A stretch of DNA of 64,000 nt from an uncultured Clostridia bacterium (GCA_946529215.1 CAMMZC010000010.1:1-64000), one strand, 5' to 3'. Positions 45,327-55,515 are shown, counted from the first letter of the stretch. Notes: generated by a model from the sequence alone, not told the origin. Translations and numbers: made by a program.

Positions 45327-46841
45327 ATGAAAAATTTAAAAAACCATAATGGTATCACTTTGATAGCACTTGTTATTACTATAATTGTGCTATTGATTTT
45401 GGCTGGAATTTCTATTTCAATGCTATCTGGAGATAATGGAATATTACAGAAAGCAACAGATGCTAAAACTTTAACAGGAATTGGACAAGAAAAAGAAATT
45501 GTTGCTTTAGCATATAATTCAGCATTAACAAAAAAAGTAAGTAATGGAGATTCAACACCTGTAACAGCTGGAGATTTAAATACTGAGTTAACAAACCAAG
45601 GAGCAACTGCTGATGGAATCAAACAGATTACAGTAACTTTTGCTGACTCTAAAAGAAAATATACTATAAATAATAATGGAATAATAGAATATGCAGGAAC
45701 AATAACTGGCGAAACAGATGAAGGTACATCTAAATTTGAATTAACAATAGCAGGAACTGTGGTAAATGAAACAACTCCACCAAATCCAGATGTTAATGTA
45801 TTTGAATATAAAGAAGGTACAGTAAATACAGGCTATGTAATTATAGACAAAAATAATGGAAATGAATTTGTATGGGTTCCAGTAGAAAAAAATCAAAAAA
45901 TAAGTTTAGATATAGTAAAAGAAGAAGATATAACTGAAATAAAACTAATAGATCCAGCAGGAACAGAAATAAATTTAGACTTACCAGCAACAATAGGAAA
46001 AAAATATAAAAACGAAAATATAGAACCAACATATAATGGAGAGTATAAAGCAGAAGTAACAACGGCAAGTGGAAAAGAGGAAAAGACTTTATTAGTCAGA
46101 AGTTTGTATGCACAAGATACATTTAATGATTATAGTAGTGCAAAAGGAAAAGCAAAATCAGAATATGCAGATACAATAGATTTTAAAACAAGTGTAAATA
46201 CAAATGGGGGGTTTTATATAGGAAGATATGAAGCAGGAACATCTGTAACCAATAGAACAACAAAAAATACAAGTGCATCAATTGAAACAATAATAGCAGA
46301 AAATGGAATCCCTGTTTTAAAAGCAGACCAAACACCATATACTAATATTACGCAAAATCAGGCAAAAGGACTTGCAGAAAGTATATATCCAAGCGAAACA
46401 TATTCTTCTTTTATATGCACACTTCCAACAGGAGCTGCTTGGGATAGAATAATTGGCTGGATAATTAATACAGAAAACGGGATAGATATAAGCAAAGCCA
46501 CATATGATAGTTCAGATTGGGGAAATTATAGTGATCAAAGTTTTAACGTAATATCAACAGCAAAAGGAGCTGCAGATGCTAAGAATTATTCGGTAATAGC
46601 TAATTCATTGAAGCCAAATTCGAGTATGCTATTAACAACAGGAGCAGCACCAACAAGAAATGTCGCAAATAACATATCCGATTTAGCTGGAAATGTGCTG
46701 GAATGGACCTTAGACTCCTTAAGTCGCGGTGGAAGGAACAGTAGTAATGGTTTGTTGAATCCAGCTAGCGTTCGTTGTACCGATAGTGCAACTCGTGCGT
46801 ATGTTTACATAGGCTTTAGACCAGCTTTGTATCTTAATTAG
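45327..46841 (+). CDS. Prepilin-like protein with FGE/C-type-lectin-like C-terminal domain
   Basis: NGITLIALVITIIVLLILAGISISMLSGDNG; NISDLAGNVLEWTLDS...RGGRN...GFRPALYLN. Confidence 0.8.
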   Translation: MKNLKNHNGITLIALVITIIVLLILAGISISMLSGDNGILQKATDAKTLTGIGQEKEIVALAYNSALTKKVSNGDSTPVTAGDLNTELTNQGATADGIKQITVTFADSKRKYTINNNGIIEYAGTITGETDEGTSKFELTIAGTVVNETTPPNPDVNVFEYKEGTVNTGYVIIDKNNGNEFVWVPVEKNQKISLDIVKEEDITEIKLIDPAGTEINLDLPATIGKKYKNENIEPTYNGEYKAEVTTASGKEEKTLLVRSLYAQDTFNDYSSAKGKAKSEYADTIDFKTSVNTNGGFYIGRYEAGTSVTNRTTKNTSASIETIIAENGIPVLKADQTPYTNITQNQAKGLAESIYPSETYSSFICTLPTGAAWDRIIGWIINTENGIDISKATYDSSDWGNYSDQSFNVISTAKGAADAKNYSVIANSLKPNSSMLLTTGAAPTRNVANNISDLAGNVLEWTLDSLSRGGRNSSNGLLNPASVRCTDSATRAYVYIGFRPALYLN

Positions 46842-47174
46842 ATGTACTAAAAAACTACGGCTAAATATAGATTTTTTGCCTAGCAACATTCGCATACGCC
46901 TTCCGCTTTGGCATCATCGAGAGGTTATTCGAACTTTATAGGGGTTTCCCATTTTAGGTTGCTTCTATTTTTATATATGTAGGCAGAATAAAATCACAAA
47001 TTTGAATATTTATTGTAATTTGTAAAAAAACAGAGTATAGTACTAAACGCGTTCCGCGTGGCCAAAAGATGGAAATTTTCTGCAAAAATATAAGAAAGCA
47101 CTTGCAAATAATGTAAATCTCCTTTAAAATATATTATGTAAAGTAATTCACAAAAATATATTAAAGGGGGTTTT

Positions 47175-47696
47175 TTGATGTCAAATCAAGAATTACTGGA
47201 GAAGCTAAAAGAAGATATGAATATGAGACACTTCTCACATCACACTAAAGACAGTTACTACAGAAAAGCAAGAGACATAATTAAATATTTTAATAAACCA
47301 ATGGAAGAGGTAACAACCAAAGAACTGCGAGAGTTTTTAATGAAATACTTGAAGGAAAACAAGGAAATGAGTGACGAAAGTGTAAATTATTACAATGCAG
47401 TAATAAGATTCATATATGATGTAGTTTTAGATATACCAATAAACCATAAGCAAATCCCAAGATACAAGAGGAAAAGAAGATTACCGAAGATTTTAAGTGA
47501 TGAAGAACTTAAAGTCTTTTTTGATGCCTGTGAAGATTACAAATACAAGACAATATTTATGATGATATATGGATCAGGATTAAGAATATCAGAAGCAGCA
47601 AATATAAGAATTGAAGATATAGACAGTAAAAACATGAGATTGTTTGTGAGGAACTATTATAATTACAGATGGTTAGCCAGGGATAGCAACAGGTAA
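47175..47696 (+). pseudogene. Truncated tyrosine recombinase (XerC/D-like), N-terminal part only
   Basis: SAM-like domain and YGSGLRISEAANIRIEDIDSKNMRLFV, then truncated. Confidence 0.82.
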
Positions 47697-47732
47697 AACG
47701 GAAACTTTTTGTTTGGCTAACCATCAGTAATT
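47661..47732. repeat. 72-bp palindromic junction element
   Basis: AATTACAGATGGTTAGCCA / TGGCTAACCATCAGTAATT, 19 bp with 1 mismatch. Confidence 0.75.
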
Positions 47733-47756
47733 TCCTATACATCATTGTCCTTCTAA

Positions 47757-48548
47757 TATTAGCTCGGAATCAGTATTTCTATGTTATCTGGAGATAACGG
47801 AATTTTACAGAGAGCTACAGATGCTAAAACCAAAAATGTTGAGGCACAAATAAAAGAAAGAATACAACTTGCATATCATTCTGCACTTGCAGGAGGACAA
47901 GGTAGCTATACAAAAGAAAGTTTAGAAAATGAATTGGAAAAAGAATTTGGTGATGACTATGAGGTAGATGATTCAGATAACAATAATTGGATTTTGAAAG
48001 CAGGAGGTCAAAATGTTACAATTCCAGCTGGAATTGTAATGCCACCTTCTACAAAATTCCCTGCTTACACCATAGGTCAAACAGTTACAATTGCTGGTGA
48101 GACTTTTTACGTAATAGAAAACAGTGATGAAAATAAGTCTACAGTAAAATTATTATCAGCATTAAATATAAATACATCAACAAATAAACAGGATGAGAAT
48201 GCAGATAGAGTAGCATTTGATGATGAAACAAATATTTATGAAAATAGCTCAATAAAGCAATTAGTTGATTTATACGTTTCATCTTTAGGAATAGATGTGC
48301 AAGAAGGAAGACTAATGAAACTTGACGAAGCTGAAGCTCTTGGTTGTAATAGTACTGAATATTCATCATCAGAAGCTCCATCTTTTATAAATACAAGTAT
48401 CTACTGGCTGTATTCTGCTTATGATACAGAAATTAGTGTTTGGGATATATATGGTTTTGATGAAGAATTAAACTATGATGAATGCAATATGAATCGTTTT
48501 TGTGGGGTTAGACCCGTTATAGTAGTCTTAAAATCAAATATTCAATAA
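47757..48548 (+). pseudogene. 5'-truncated prepilin/lectin-like gene carrying the same CGG frameshift
   Basis: GCTCGGAATC...MLSGDNGILQRATDAK...FCGVRPVIVV. Confidence 0.65.
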
Positions 48549-48780
48549 AAGGTCGGAGAGAGTATTATTATCTCTCCATATTCCATTCTTTTTCTATATC
48601 TTCTTTATTTACTTGCTTTTCGGCATCTAGTAAAATATGATTTTCTTTTTCAAAATCTCTAATTAGTTTATTTTTATCTGTAATATCAAGTTTTTACAGG
48701 TATTTTATAAATTTGGTATTTCGTCTTGACAATACTATGAATTTTATGTTAAATTAAAAATATTAAATCGAGTTATATAA

Positions 48781-48835
48781 GAGAGCTTGAAACATAGTAT
48801 GTTAGTTTTCGCATACCTGTTTCGAAACCGCTCCA
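48781..48835 (+). ncRNA. Hairpin RNA/att-like family copy A
   Basis: TTGACA-18-TAAATT upstream (48726-48755); GAGAGC-TTGAAACA..TGTTTCGAA-CCGCTCC. Confidence 0.45.
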
Positions 48836-48892
48836 ACTTTATGCAGATTCGAACTAATTAACTCAAATATGAATATTAATTATAGTATTTCT

Positions 48893-49027
48893 CAAAAATT
48901 AATAGCTTAACACTTGTCATCAAGTATTAAGCTATTTTACTTTTCATCATAGGTCTAAACCTATGGCATCGGCATACCGCCTCAAATATTCTATATTTAG
49001 TATAGCATTTTTGATACGATAAGTCAA
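48893..49027 (-). ncRNA. Candidate small RNA with promoter and terminator
   Basis: Minus strand TTGACT-17-TATACT and terminator stem 48901-48936; homologous copy near 60030-60142. Confidence 0.5.
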
Positions 49028-49083
49028 TCAAAATATAAAACTTTTTTATATTTCTATACTTATTATATGCAAAAATACAATTA

Positions 49084-49677
49084 TTATTGATTATTTTCTA
49101 GTTTTTGCATTTTATAATGTATTGGTTCAAAGATTTGTTCAAATAGTTTATTATAAATTCTATCAAAAAATTGATTTGATGTTCTCCCTAACCTCGAAAT
49201 AATTCTATTTTTATCAATATATTTAGCTTCATATAGCATAACTACTGTATTTCTTTGAAATCCATCATTAATTGTTCCAATTTCGAATTCTGGATAGATA
49301 TTTCCATTTTTATCTTTCCTAGGAGTACCACTTGAACAAGGAACTATAAATATTTTTGTAGCAGTTTCTTTTATAACAATAGCAGGATGTATATAAGCAA
49401 ATTCTCTATCATAATTATTCCAACCTAAATCCACTAAAAGTATTTCTCCCAAACTATATTTAGTAAAATTGTTTTGTTGAGAAGCAGACAAATGCTTTTC
49501 ATTTGATTCAATCCATAATGCTATTTCATAAGCTGATTGCTCTGTTAGTTTAAATTCATAATTTTTCAGTGATGTAAAAAACTCTTTTTTTAGCTGTTCA
49601 TCTTGCATAAATTGTATATTCTTGAATTTAGCATCATTTCTTTTTATGATGTTAATAATATTTTTATTTATATTCAT
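49084..49677 (-). CDS. MazF/PemK-like protein with N-terminal extension
   Basis: LGEILLVDLGWNNYDREFAYIHPAIVIKE...IFIVPCSS...IISRLG. Confidence 0.65.
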   Translation of the reverse strand: MNINKNIINIIKRNDAKFKNIQFMQDEQLKKEFFTSLKNYEFKLTEQSAYEIALWIESNEKHLSASQQNNFTKYSLGEILLVDLGWNNYDREFAYIHPAIVIKETATKIFIVPCSSGTPRKDKNGNIYPEFEIGTINDGFQRNTVVMLYEAKYIDKNRIISRLGRTSNQFFDRIYNKLFEQIFEPIHYKMQKLENNQ

Positions 49678-49832
49678 TAAATGATTTCACTTTCTTTTTC
49701 TTCCAAATTATATAATAATCCAGAATAAAAGTCAATATATTTCAAAACAAAAGTTTGCAAAATATTCCGATAAACTACTTGCAAAGTTTTAAATATTATG
49801 TTAAAGTATAGATAATAAATCGACTTATATAA

Positions 49833-49929
49833 GAGAGCTTGAAACAGAGTATAGTATTTTTTCGCATACCTGTTTCGAAATCGCTCCATTTGAAGACAAC
49901 TTACGGACTAATTAAAGTTCGTAAGTTTT
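49833..49929 (+). ncRNA. Hairpin RNA/att-like family copy B with terminator
   Basis: TTGCAA-17-TAAAGT (49779-49807); GAAACAG/CTGTTTC stem; terminator ACTTACG..CGTAAGTTTTT. Confidence 0.5.
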
Positions 49930-50014
49930 TATTTTGTCCGTAGTCAGGCTTGGAAAGGCTTGTTCTACCAAATATAAAGATAATGTTCTCTTTCTAGGAA
50001 GGAGGACATTTTTT

Positions 50015-50308
50015 ATGCTTAAATTTAAAATTACCCAAGAACTTAAACCTAATCCTAAACTACTAGAACTTATTAAAGACTTTACTTATAAAACTAAAAA
50101 AGGAAAAGTTAAAGTTCTTCTAAATACTAATTTACAGTTTATTGAACCAACTGAATATATAATTACATATCCCATTACCATTACAATACTAGAATATAAA
50201 GTAAATGAAATTAGTAGTAAACCTTTTTACATCAAAGAACATAAGCAAAAATACAACTTAAAAGAAGTAGAAAAAATAATTCAAAACACAACTTTTGACA
50301 TTAAATAG
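50015..50308 (+). CDS. Small hypothetical protein upstream of serine recombinase
   Basis: Start at MLKFKITQELK after AGGAGGA; resembles the 33473 ORF. Confidence 0.6.
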   Translation: MLKFKITQELKPNPKLLELIKDFTYKTKKGKVKVLLNTNLQFIEPTEYIITYPITITILEYKVNEISSKPFYIKEHKQKYNLKEVEKIIQNTTFDIK

Positions 50309-50492
50309 CAAATATAAATGAGAAATATTTAAAATAAGACTTCGTAAAATGGCTTATTTTTAGGGAAACATATGAGAAATATTAAAAAAATTAAAATTTT
50401 TTCAAATTTAGGGTTTACTTTTGGCGTTTGAGTGAGGAAACATATGAGAGGTATTTTAATATTTCTCAAAATTTAAGGAAAGGAGGAAAATT

Positions 50493-52274
50493 ATGAGATG
50501 TGGAGTTTATGTAAGAGTATCTACTGATGACCAAAGAGATAATGGATATTCTATTGATTCACAACTTAGAATGATTAAAGAATATTGTGAAAAGAACAAT
50601 TATGATATTGTAGATGTCTATAATGACGCAGGACATTCTGGAAAAGATTTAATGAGACCAGAAATGCAAAGATTATTAAAAGATATTAAATCAAAGAAAA
50701 TTGATAAGTTAATTGCTATTAAAGTAGATAGATTAACTAGAAATAACTATGATGGATTTTGGTTACTTAACTATTGTGAAGAACATGATGTTAAGATTGA
50801 ATTAATACTTGAACCTTATGATGTTTCTACTGCTAATGGTGAGATGATATTTGGTATGAATTTAGTATTTGGTCAACGTGAAAGAAAAGAAATTGGAGCA
50901 AGAACTAAACGTGCTATGGAAGAAATGGCATTAGAGAAAATACACCCAAGTCGTGCACCTTATGGTTATATTAGAAATAAAGAAACTGGTCATTTAGAAA
51001 TTGAATCAATTGAAGCACAAGTTGTTAAAGAGATATTTGAACTGTGTAAAAAAGGACATTCTACTAGAAATATTGCAACTATTATGAAAGATAATAATGC
51101 TTATTTAAAACAAGGTAAATGGAAAGCAGATAGAGTTTATAAGATACTTACTAATTCTATTTATATTGGTATATTTGAGTATGGAAAGTATAAAAGAAAA
51201 CCACAGGATGTTTTAAGAGTTGAAGATTATTGTGAGCCAATTATTGATATAAATACTTGGAACACGACAAGAGCAAATCTAGCAAAGAATAAGCATCCAA
51301 ACTATGGAGAGCATATTCATTTATTTGCAGGATTAGTAAAATGTCCAATATGTAATGAGATACTTGCTGCTAGTGAATCATTTAAAAAGTATAAGAATGA
51401 AACTAAAATTTATTATCATTTAAGATGTAAAAACACTAATTGTAAAGGTTATGGTTATCACTATAATTCAGATAAAATTGAAGATAAATTAAAAAGAATT
51501 TTAAATGAATTAACTAGATTTATGTATGATAATTCTAATGAAATAATTACTTGTAGTTCTACTAAAAGTAAAGAAGTAAAAGAAATAGAAAAAGCCATTG
51601 AAAAACTAAAAATTCAAGAAAAAAGATTAGTTGATTTATATTTAAGTTCTACTTTAGATGTAGAAACTATAAATCGTAAAAATGATGTTATTAAAAAAGA
51701 AATTGATAAACTAACTAAAAAGAAAACTACTCTTGATCCAGATAATGACTTTAAAGAATACACAGTAGAACTTCTAAAAAAGTTAGATTATGAAGAAGAT
51801 AATGGAGATATTATCTTTAAAAACAATTTAAGTTTTGCTTATTTATTTGATAGTTTAAATAGAAAAGCACAAAAAGAATTAATAAACAGATTAATATCTT
51901 CAATAGAAATAAGTAGAGATGATAACTACAATATTGAGATTAAAAATATCAAATTTACAGAAGAATTCATCTCAAAAAGTACAAAAGATTATATTGATTA
52001 TTTAAATGAATTACTAACTGATAATAATATTGGTATAACTTATAAAGAACAAATTAACAAAGAAAAATTATTAGAATTAGAAAAAGATTATACAATTATG
52101 TCATTAGAAAAAATGGAAAATAATCAATATACCGAAGAAGAATTAAACAACTATATTGATTTAATGAAAGAGCATTTCTATACAGATGGAATTATAAATT
52201 GCCCTTATATTGAAGACAATAATATAGTTGATACTTTAATTCTAATACCAAAAACTGAACTAATAAATGTTTAA
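50493..52274 (+). CDS. Large serine recombinase, intact
   Basis: RCGVYVRVSTDDQRDNGYSIDSQ; recombinase and zinc-ribbon domains; 593 aa. Confidence 0.95.
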   Translation: MRCGVYVRVSTDDQRDNGYSIDSQLRMIKEYCEKNNYDIVDVYNDAGHSGKDLMRPEMQRLLKDIKSKKIDKLIAIKVDRLTRNNYDGFWLLNYCEEHDVKIELILEPYDVSTANGEMIFGMNLVFGQRERKEIGARTKRAMEEMALEKIHPSRAPYGYIRNKETGHLEIESIEAQVVKEIFELCKKGHSTRNIATIMKDNNAYLKQGKWKADRVYKILTNSIYIGIFEYGKYKRKPQDVLRVEDYCEPIIDINTWNTTRANLAKNKHPNYGEHIHLFAGLVKCPICNEILAASESFKKYKNETKIYYHLRCKNTNCKGYGYHYNSDKIEDKLKRILNELTRFMYDNSNEIITCSSTKSKEVKEIEKAIEKLKIQEKRLVDLYLSSTLDVETINRKNDVIKKEIDKLTKKKTTLDPDNDFKEYTVELLKKLDYEEDNGDIIFKNNLSFAYLFDSLNRKAQKELINRLISSIEISRDDNYNIEIKNIKFTEEFISKSTKDYIDYLNELLTDNNIGITYKEQINKEKLLELEKDYTIMSLEKMENNQYTEEELNNYIDLMKEHFYTDGIINCPYIEDNNIVDTLILIPKTELINV

Positions 52275-52298
52275 AATCAAGAAAGGAATGATAAAAAT

Positions 52299-52655
52299 AT
52301 GGAAATAAAATATACAAGACAAGGAGATTATTTAATACCAAATTTATATTTAGAAAAGGATGAAGAATGTGGCAGAATTGGAAAATATGGATTATTAAGA
52401 TTACACTTTATTGCACAAAATAAGCAAGCACTTTATGAAACACTTTTAATGACAAATAAACTTACTCATCATCTTCTTTTAGTCAGTGATTCTTGTGAAA
52501 GTTTATACAAAATACTAATGGAAGATTATATTAAAAATGATGAAAAACTGTCTGAAAAAAGAAAAGAATTAAATCCAATTGAATGGACAAAATTAATGAA
52601 TAATTACAAAAATACTGCTGAAGAAATTGTCCTAAATGAATATGTTTTTGTATAA
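52299..52655 (+). CDS. TnpV-like transposon-encoded protein
   Basis: YTRQGDYLIPNLYL...GKYGLLRLHFIAQNK...NPIEWTKLMN. Confidence 0.75.
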   Translation: MEIKYTRQGDYLIPNLYLEKDEECGRIGKYGLLRLHFIAQNKQALYETLLMTNKLTHHLLLVSDSCESLYKILMEDYIKNDEKLSEKRKELNPIEWTKLMNNYKNTAEEIVLNEYVFV

Positions 52656-52827
52656 ATAATCTTAAAAAAAAGAGGAAAAAATTATCAAAATAATTTAATC
52701 CTCTTTTTATATTTTTTAGAATGTGGGAGTAAAAGTCGTGTCTAGCCAGCACTGAATTTATACTCCCGCATAAATTCTACTATGAGAATTCCCATACCCT
52801 TAAATTATAGAAAGGACGATTCAAATA

Positions 52828-53163
52828 ATGAGAAGAAGATATAATAAAGTTAATGTATTTTTAAATGATGATGAAAAGTTAATTCTAAAGAAAATTTGTG
52901 AGATGTATCATACTAATCAATCTGAATATATTAGAAGTTTAATTATTGGTTATGATATGAGTAAACTTACACCTAAAGAAGAAGATAAACCAAAAGAAAA
53001 AACAATTGATGTTAATCAAGTTATAAGAATTATAGATGATAATATTGATTTTCTAAATAAGGTTAAGAATAGATTTCATTATTTTGGATATAACTATGAT
53101 GAACAAGAAATTAGTAAAGAAATTGAAAAACTGAAACTATTGCAAGAAACTATCTATAAATAA
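52828..53163 (+). CDS. Ribbon-helix-helix-like accessory protein
   Basis: KVNVFLNDDEKLILKKICEMYHTNQSEYIRSLI. Confidence 0.5.
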   Translation: MRRRYNKVNVFLNDDEKLILKKICEMYHTNQSEYIRSLIIGYDMSKLTPKEEDKPKEKTIDVNQVIRIIDDNIDFLNKVKNRFHYFGYNYDEQEISKEIEKLKLLQETIYK

Positions 53164-53323
53164 ATTAAAGAGACTTTTTTGCAGTCCCTTGTTTAATAAT
53201 ATCTTAATTTTACGATCATTTTAAATTAATTAAAAGCAAATATACAATTAATTATATTATAATAAATATATTTAACACAACATTGTAATAAGTTGTGCAC
53301 TTTTAAACTTTAATTGTATTATT

Positions 53324-54070
53324 TCAATTAATTTCGAAATAGAAAACAAATTCATGATTATCCCAATCAAACCCTTTACTTCTAATATTGATATCACATT
53401 TTTCATCTAAAATTGTTTCATAATGCAATTTACCATTTCTAAATTTTACAATTCCATGATAAGCAATATTATCTTTAATAATTTCAAATTTCAAATCAAC
53501 ATTAAAATCTGTCCATATTCTAGTTTCTTGCATATGAAATGCAGCACTTTTTATTTCTTCAAAATTTAATAGCTTAATTTTTAAAGAATCATCAAATATT
53601 TTTGAAGTAGATTTATATGCATCTATTTCAAATTTTTTACTTTTAGGAACATCACAAGTAACCACCGTTTCAAAGGGAACATTTTCTCCAAATTTATCAT
53701 CCCAATAAACATTTGCCATACCAATCCACTTAATGGTTATTTTGTTATCTTGATAATTTAAAAATTCAATGGTTCCACTTGTAACATCCTCATGTTCAAG
53801 AACATACAAGAAACCCGCTTCTTCGCCTTTACCATTTGTTGTTGAATTCCATATATATTTTTTACCAACTAAATCCTTAATACTTTTTACTCCTGATTGA
53901 AATCCATTTTCATGATAAAGTCGGATGTTAGATAACTCATATACAACTTTCTTATTATTTTCTATAGCTGATATATCAATAAAAATTTTAAAGTCATTTC
54001 CAACATAATTGACAGAAAAAGTGGCATTTTCAACATGATAATCAACATTATTTAACTTAAAATAATTCAT
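53324..54070 (-). CDS. Hypothetical protein
   Basis: 248-aa ORF with SD GAAAGGAG. Confidence 0.55.
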   Translation of the reverse strand: MNYFKLNNVDYHVENATFSVNYVGNDFKIFIDISAIENNKKVVYELSNIRLYHENGFQSGVKSIKDLVGKKYIWNSTTNGKGEEAGFLYVLEHEDVTSGTIEFLNYQDNKITIKWIGMANVYWDDKFGENVPFETVVTCDVPKSKKFEIDAYKSTSKIFDDSLKIKLLNFEEIKSAAFHMQETRIWTDFNVDLKFEIIKDNIAYHGIVKFRNGKLHYETILDEKCDINIRSKGFDWDNHEFVFYFEIN

Positions 54071-54205
54071 TTTGCTTTTCTCCTTTCTCTTATTATTAAT
54101 AAGAATATCATATTTTTACTATGTTGTCAATAAACTCAAATGATCGCAATATTTTACGAACAAGTAATAAATTACTATTTAGCAATTGGTTTAATTCTTT
54201 CATAA

Positions 54206-55237
54206 TCAATTTTCTTCATTTAATTCAAAATTTTTCTTTTCTTCTTCAATAGCACTAATTAATTCTTGTTCTGTTGGCATATGTAATTTATATTCAGAAG
54301 AGAATATTGTTTTATTATCTTCTGGTAAAGTATATTTTACAACTGTTTCATTTTTATTTGTTGAAAGTAATATTCCTACTGTTGGATTTTCATCAGCTTG
54401 TTTAATTTCTCTATCATAATAATTAACATACATTTGTATTTGTCCTATGTCTTGATGAGATACTTTCCCAATTTTTAAATCAATAATCACAAAGCATCTT
54501 AAAAGTCTATTATAGAAAACTAAATCTGGATAAAAATGGTCTTCTTCTAGTGTTAATCTTACTTGATTTCCGACATAACTAAAACCTTTACCTAATTCTA
54601 ATAAAAACTCTTTTAAATGCTCTATAATATTCTTTTCTAAATCAGATTCTAAATAATCTGTATTTTCTTTTATATCTAAAAATTCTAATACAAAGGGGTC
54701 TTTAACTAAATCTTTACTTGTTTTTATTATTTGACCTTTTTCAGATAGTTCTAATATTTTTTCTTTATCAGCAGATAAAGCTAATCTTTCATATAATAAT
54801 GAATCTCTTTGCCTTTGAAGTTCTCTAACACTCCATTTAGAATTGATTGTCTCTTTTATATAGAAATTTCTTTTTGGTTCTTCATCTATTTTAATAAGTT
54901 CTAAATAATGAGACCAACTTAATTGCGACGACACTGTTGTCGCAATTGGAAAACATATATAAAATTTTCGCATTCTTTCTAGATTTCTTTTAGAGAATCC
55001 TTTGCCAAATTCATCAGTTAATCTTTGTGATAACTTCTCAAGCACAGCATCACCATAACTTGCTCTTTCATCACCTTGTTGTATCTCCATAATCGCTTTG
55101 CCTATATTCCAATATAAATTAAGCATTTCTGTATTAACTGTTTGATACACTTTATTTCTACTATTTATAACTAAATCTTTGATATTATCAAAAATATTAT
55201 TTATTTCATTATCATTACTTATTAATTCGTTATCTAT
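54206..55237 (-). CDS. DUF1016/YhcG PDDEXK nuclease-domain protein (likely non-ATG start)
   Basis: NIGKAIMEIQ...YPDLVFYNRLLRCFVIIDLK; frame open upstream of 55150 to an SD-proximal ATA. Confidence 0.8.
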   Translation of the reverse strand: MDNELISNDNEINNIFDNIKDLVINSRNKVYQTVNTEMLNLYWNIGKAIMEIQQGDERASYGDAVLEKLSQRLTDEFGKGFSKRNLERMRKFYICFPIATTVSSQLSWSHYLELIKIDEEPKRNFYIKETINSKWSVRELQRQRDSLLYERLALSADKEKILELSEKGQIIKTSKDLVKDPFVLEFLDIKENTDYLESDLEKNIIEHLKEFLLELGKGFSYVGNQVRLTLEEDHFYPDLVFYNRLLRCFVIIDLKIGKVSHQDIGQIQMYVNYYDREIKQADENPTVGILLSTNKNETVVKYTLPEDNKTIFSSEYKLHMPTEQELISAIEEEKKNFELNEEN

Positions 55238-55319
55238 TAAGTTCCTCCAATCATTTATATATTCAAGACTTCATATGTATAAATTATACAATAAATATGG
55301 GAATATTTCCATACTCCCA

Positions 55320-55400
55320 TTGAAATTTAATAAGAATTCATATATAATATTTTTAGAAAGAGAGCGTTATGGTTCGTAAGCTGTTGCTTAATCGCTCCAG
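55320..55400 (+). ncRNA. Hairpin RNA/att-like family copy C with promoter
   Basis: TTGAAA-17-TATAAT (55320-55348), GAGAGCG...CGCTCCA. Confidence 0.45.
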
Positions 55401-55515
55401 CCATTAGTTTTCGTCGAACCACTTGTAATTATTGATACAGGCAAGTTTGAAGAAAACAAAGGTGAATATCATTTCACAATATATAAGTCGATTTAGTCGG
55501 CTTATTTTTTACTTT
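55392..55515. repeat. att-like direct repeat, right copy
   Basis: Matches 33282-33400. Confidence 0.85.

Noticed and set aside
48570-48710. Possible coding fragment on the minus strand (..KLIRDFEKENHILLDAEKQVNKEDIEKEWNMER)
   Set aside because: Too short and without start; at most a remnant, not supportable as a gene.
49677-49889. ORF MERFRNRYAKKYYTLFQ... similar to ORF 56439-56621 (LERFRNRYVKKWYTLFQ...)
   Set aside because: Both are antisense readings of the repeated hairpin element; an indel between copies changes the frame while preserving the stem, so coding is unlikely.
52720-52790. Inverted repeat GGGAGTA...TACTCCC after the second tnpV as a possible oriT/att
   Set aside because: Only 7-bp arms and no other support; left as ordinary terminator-like sequence.
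53324-55237. Possible anti-phage defence island (hypothetical gene plus PDDEXK/YhcG)
   Set aside because: YhcG-like nucleases are common on mobile elements; no recognised defence partner was seen, so not claimed as a system.
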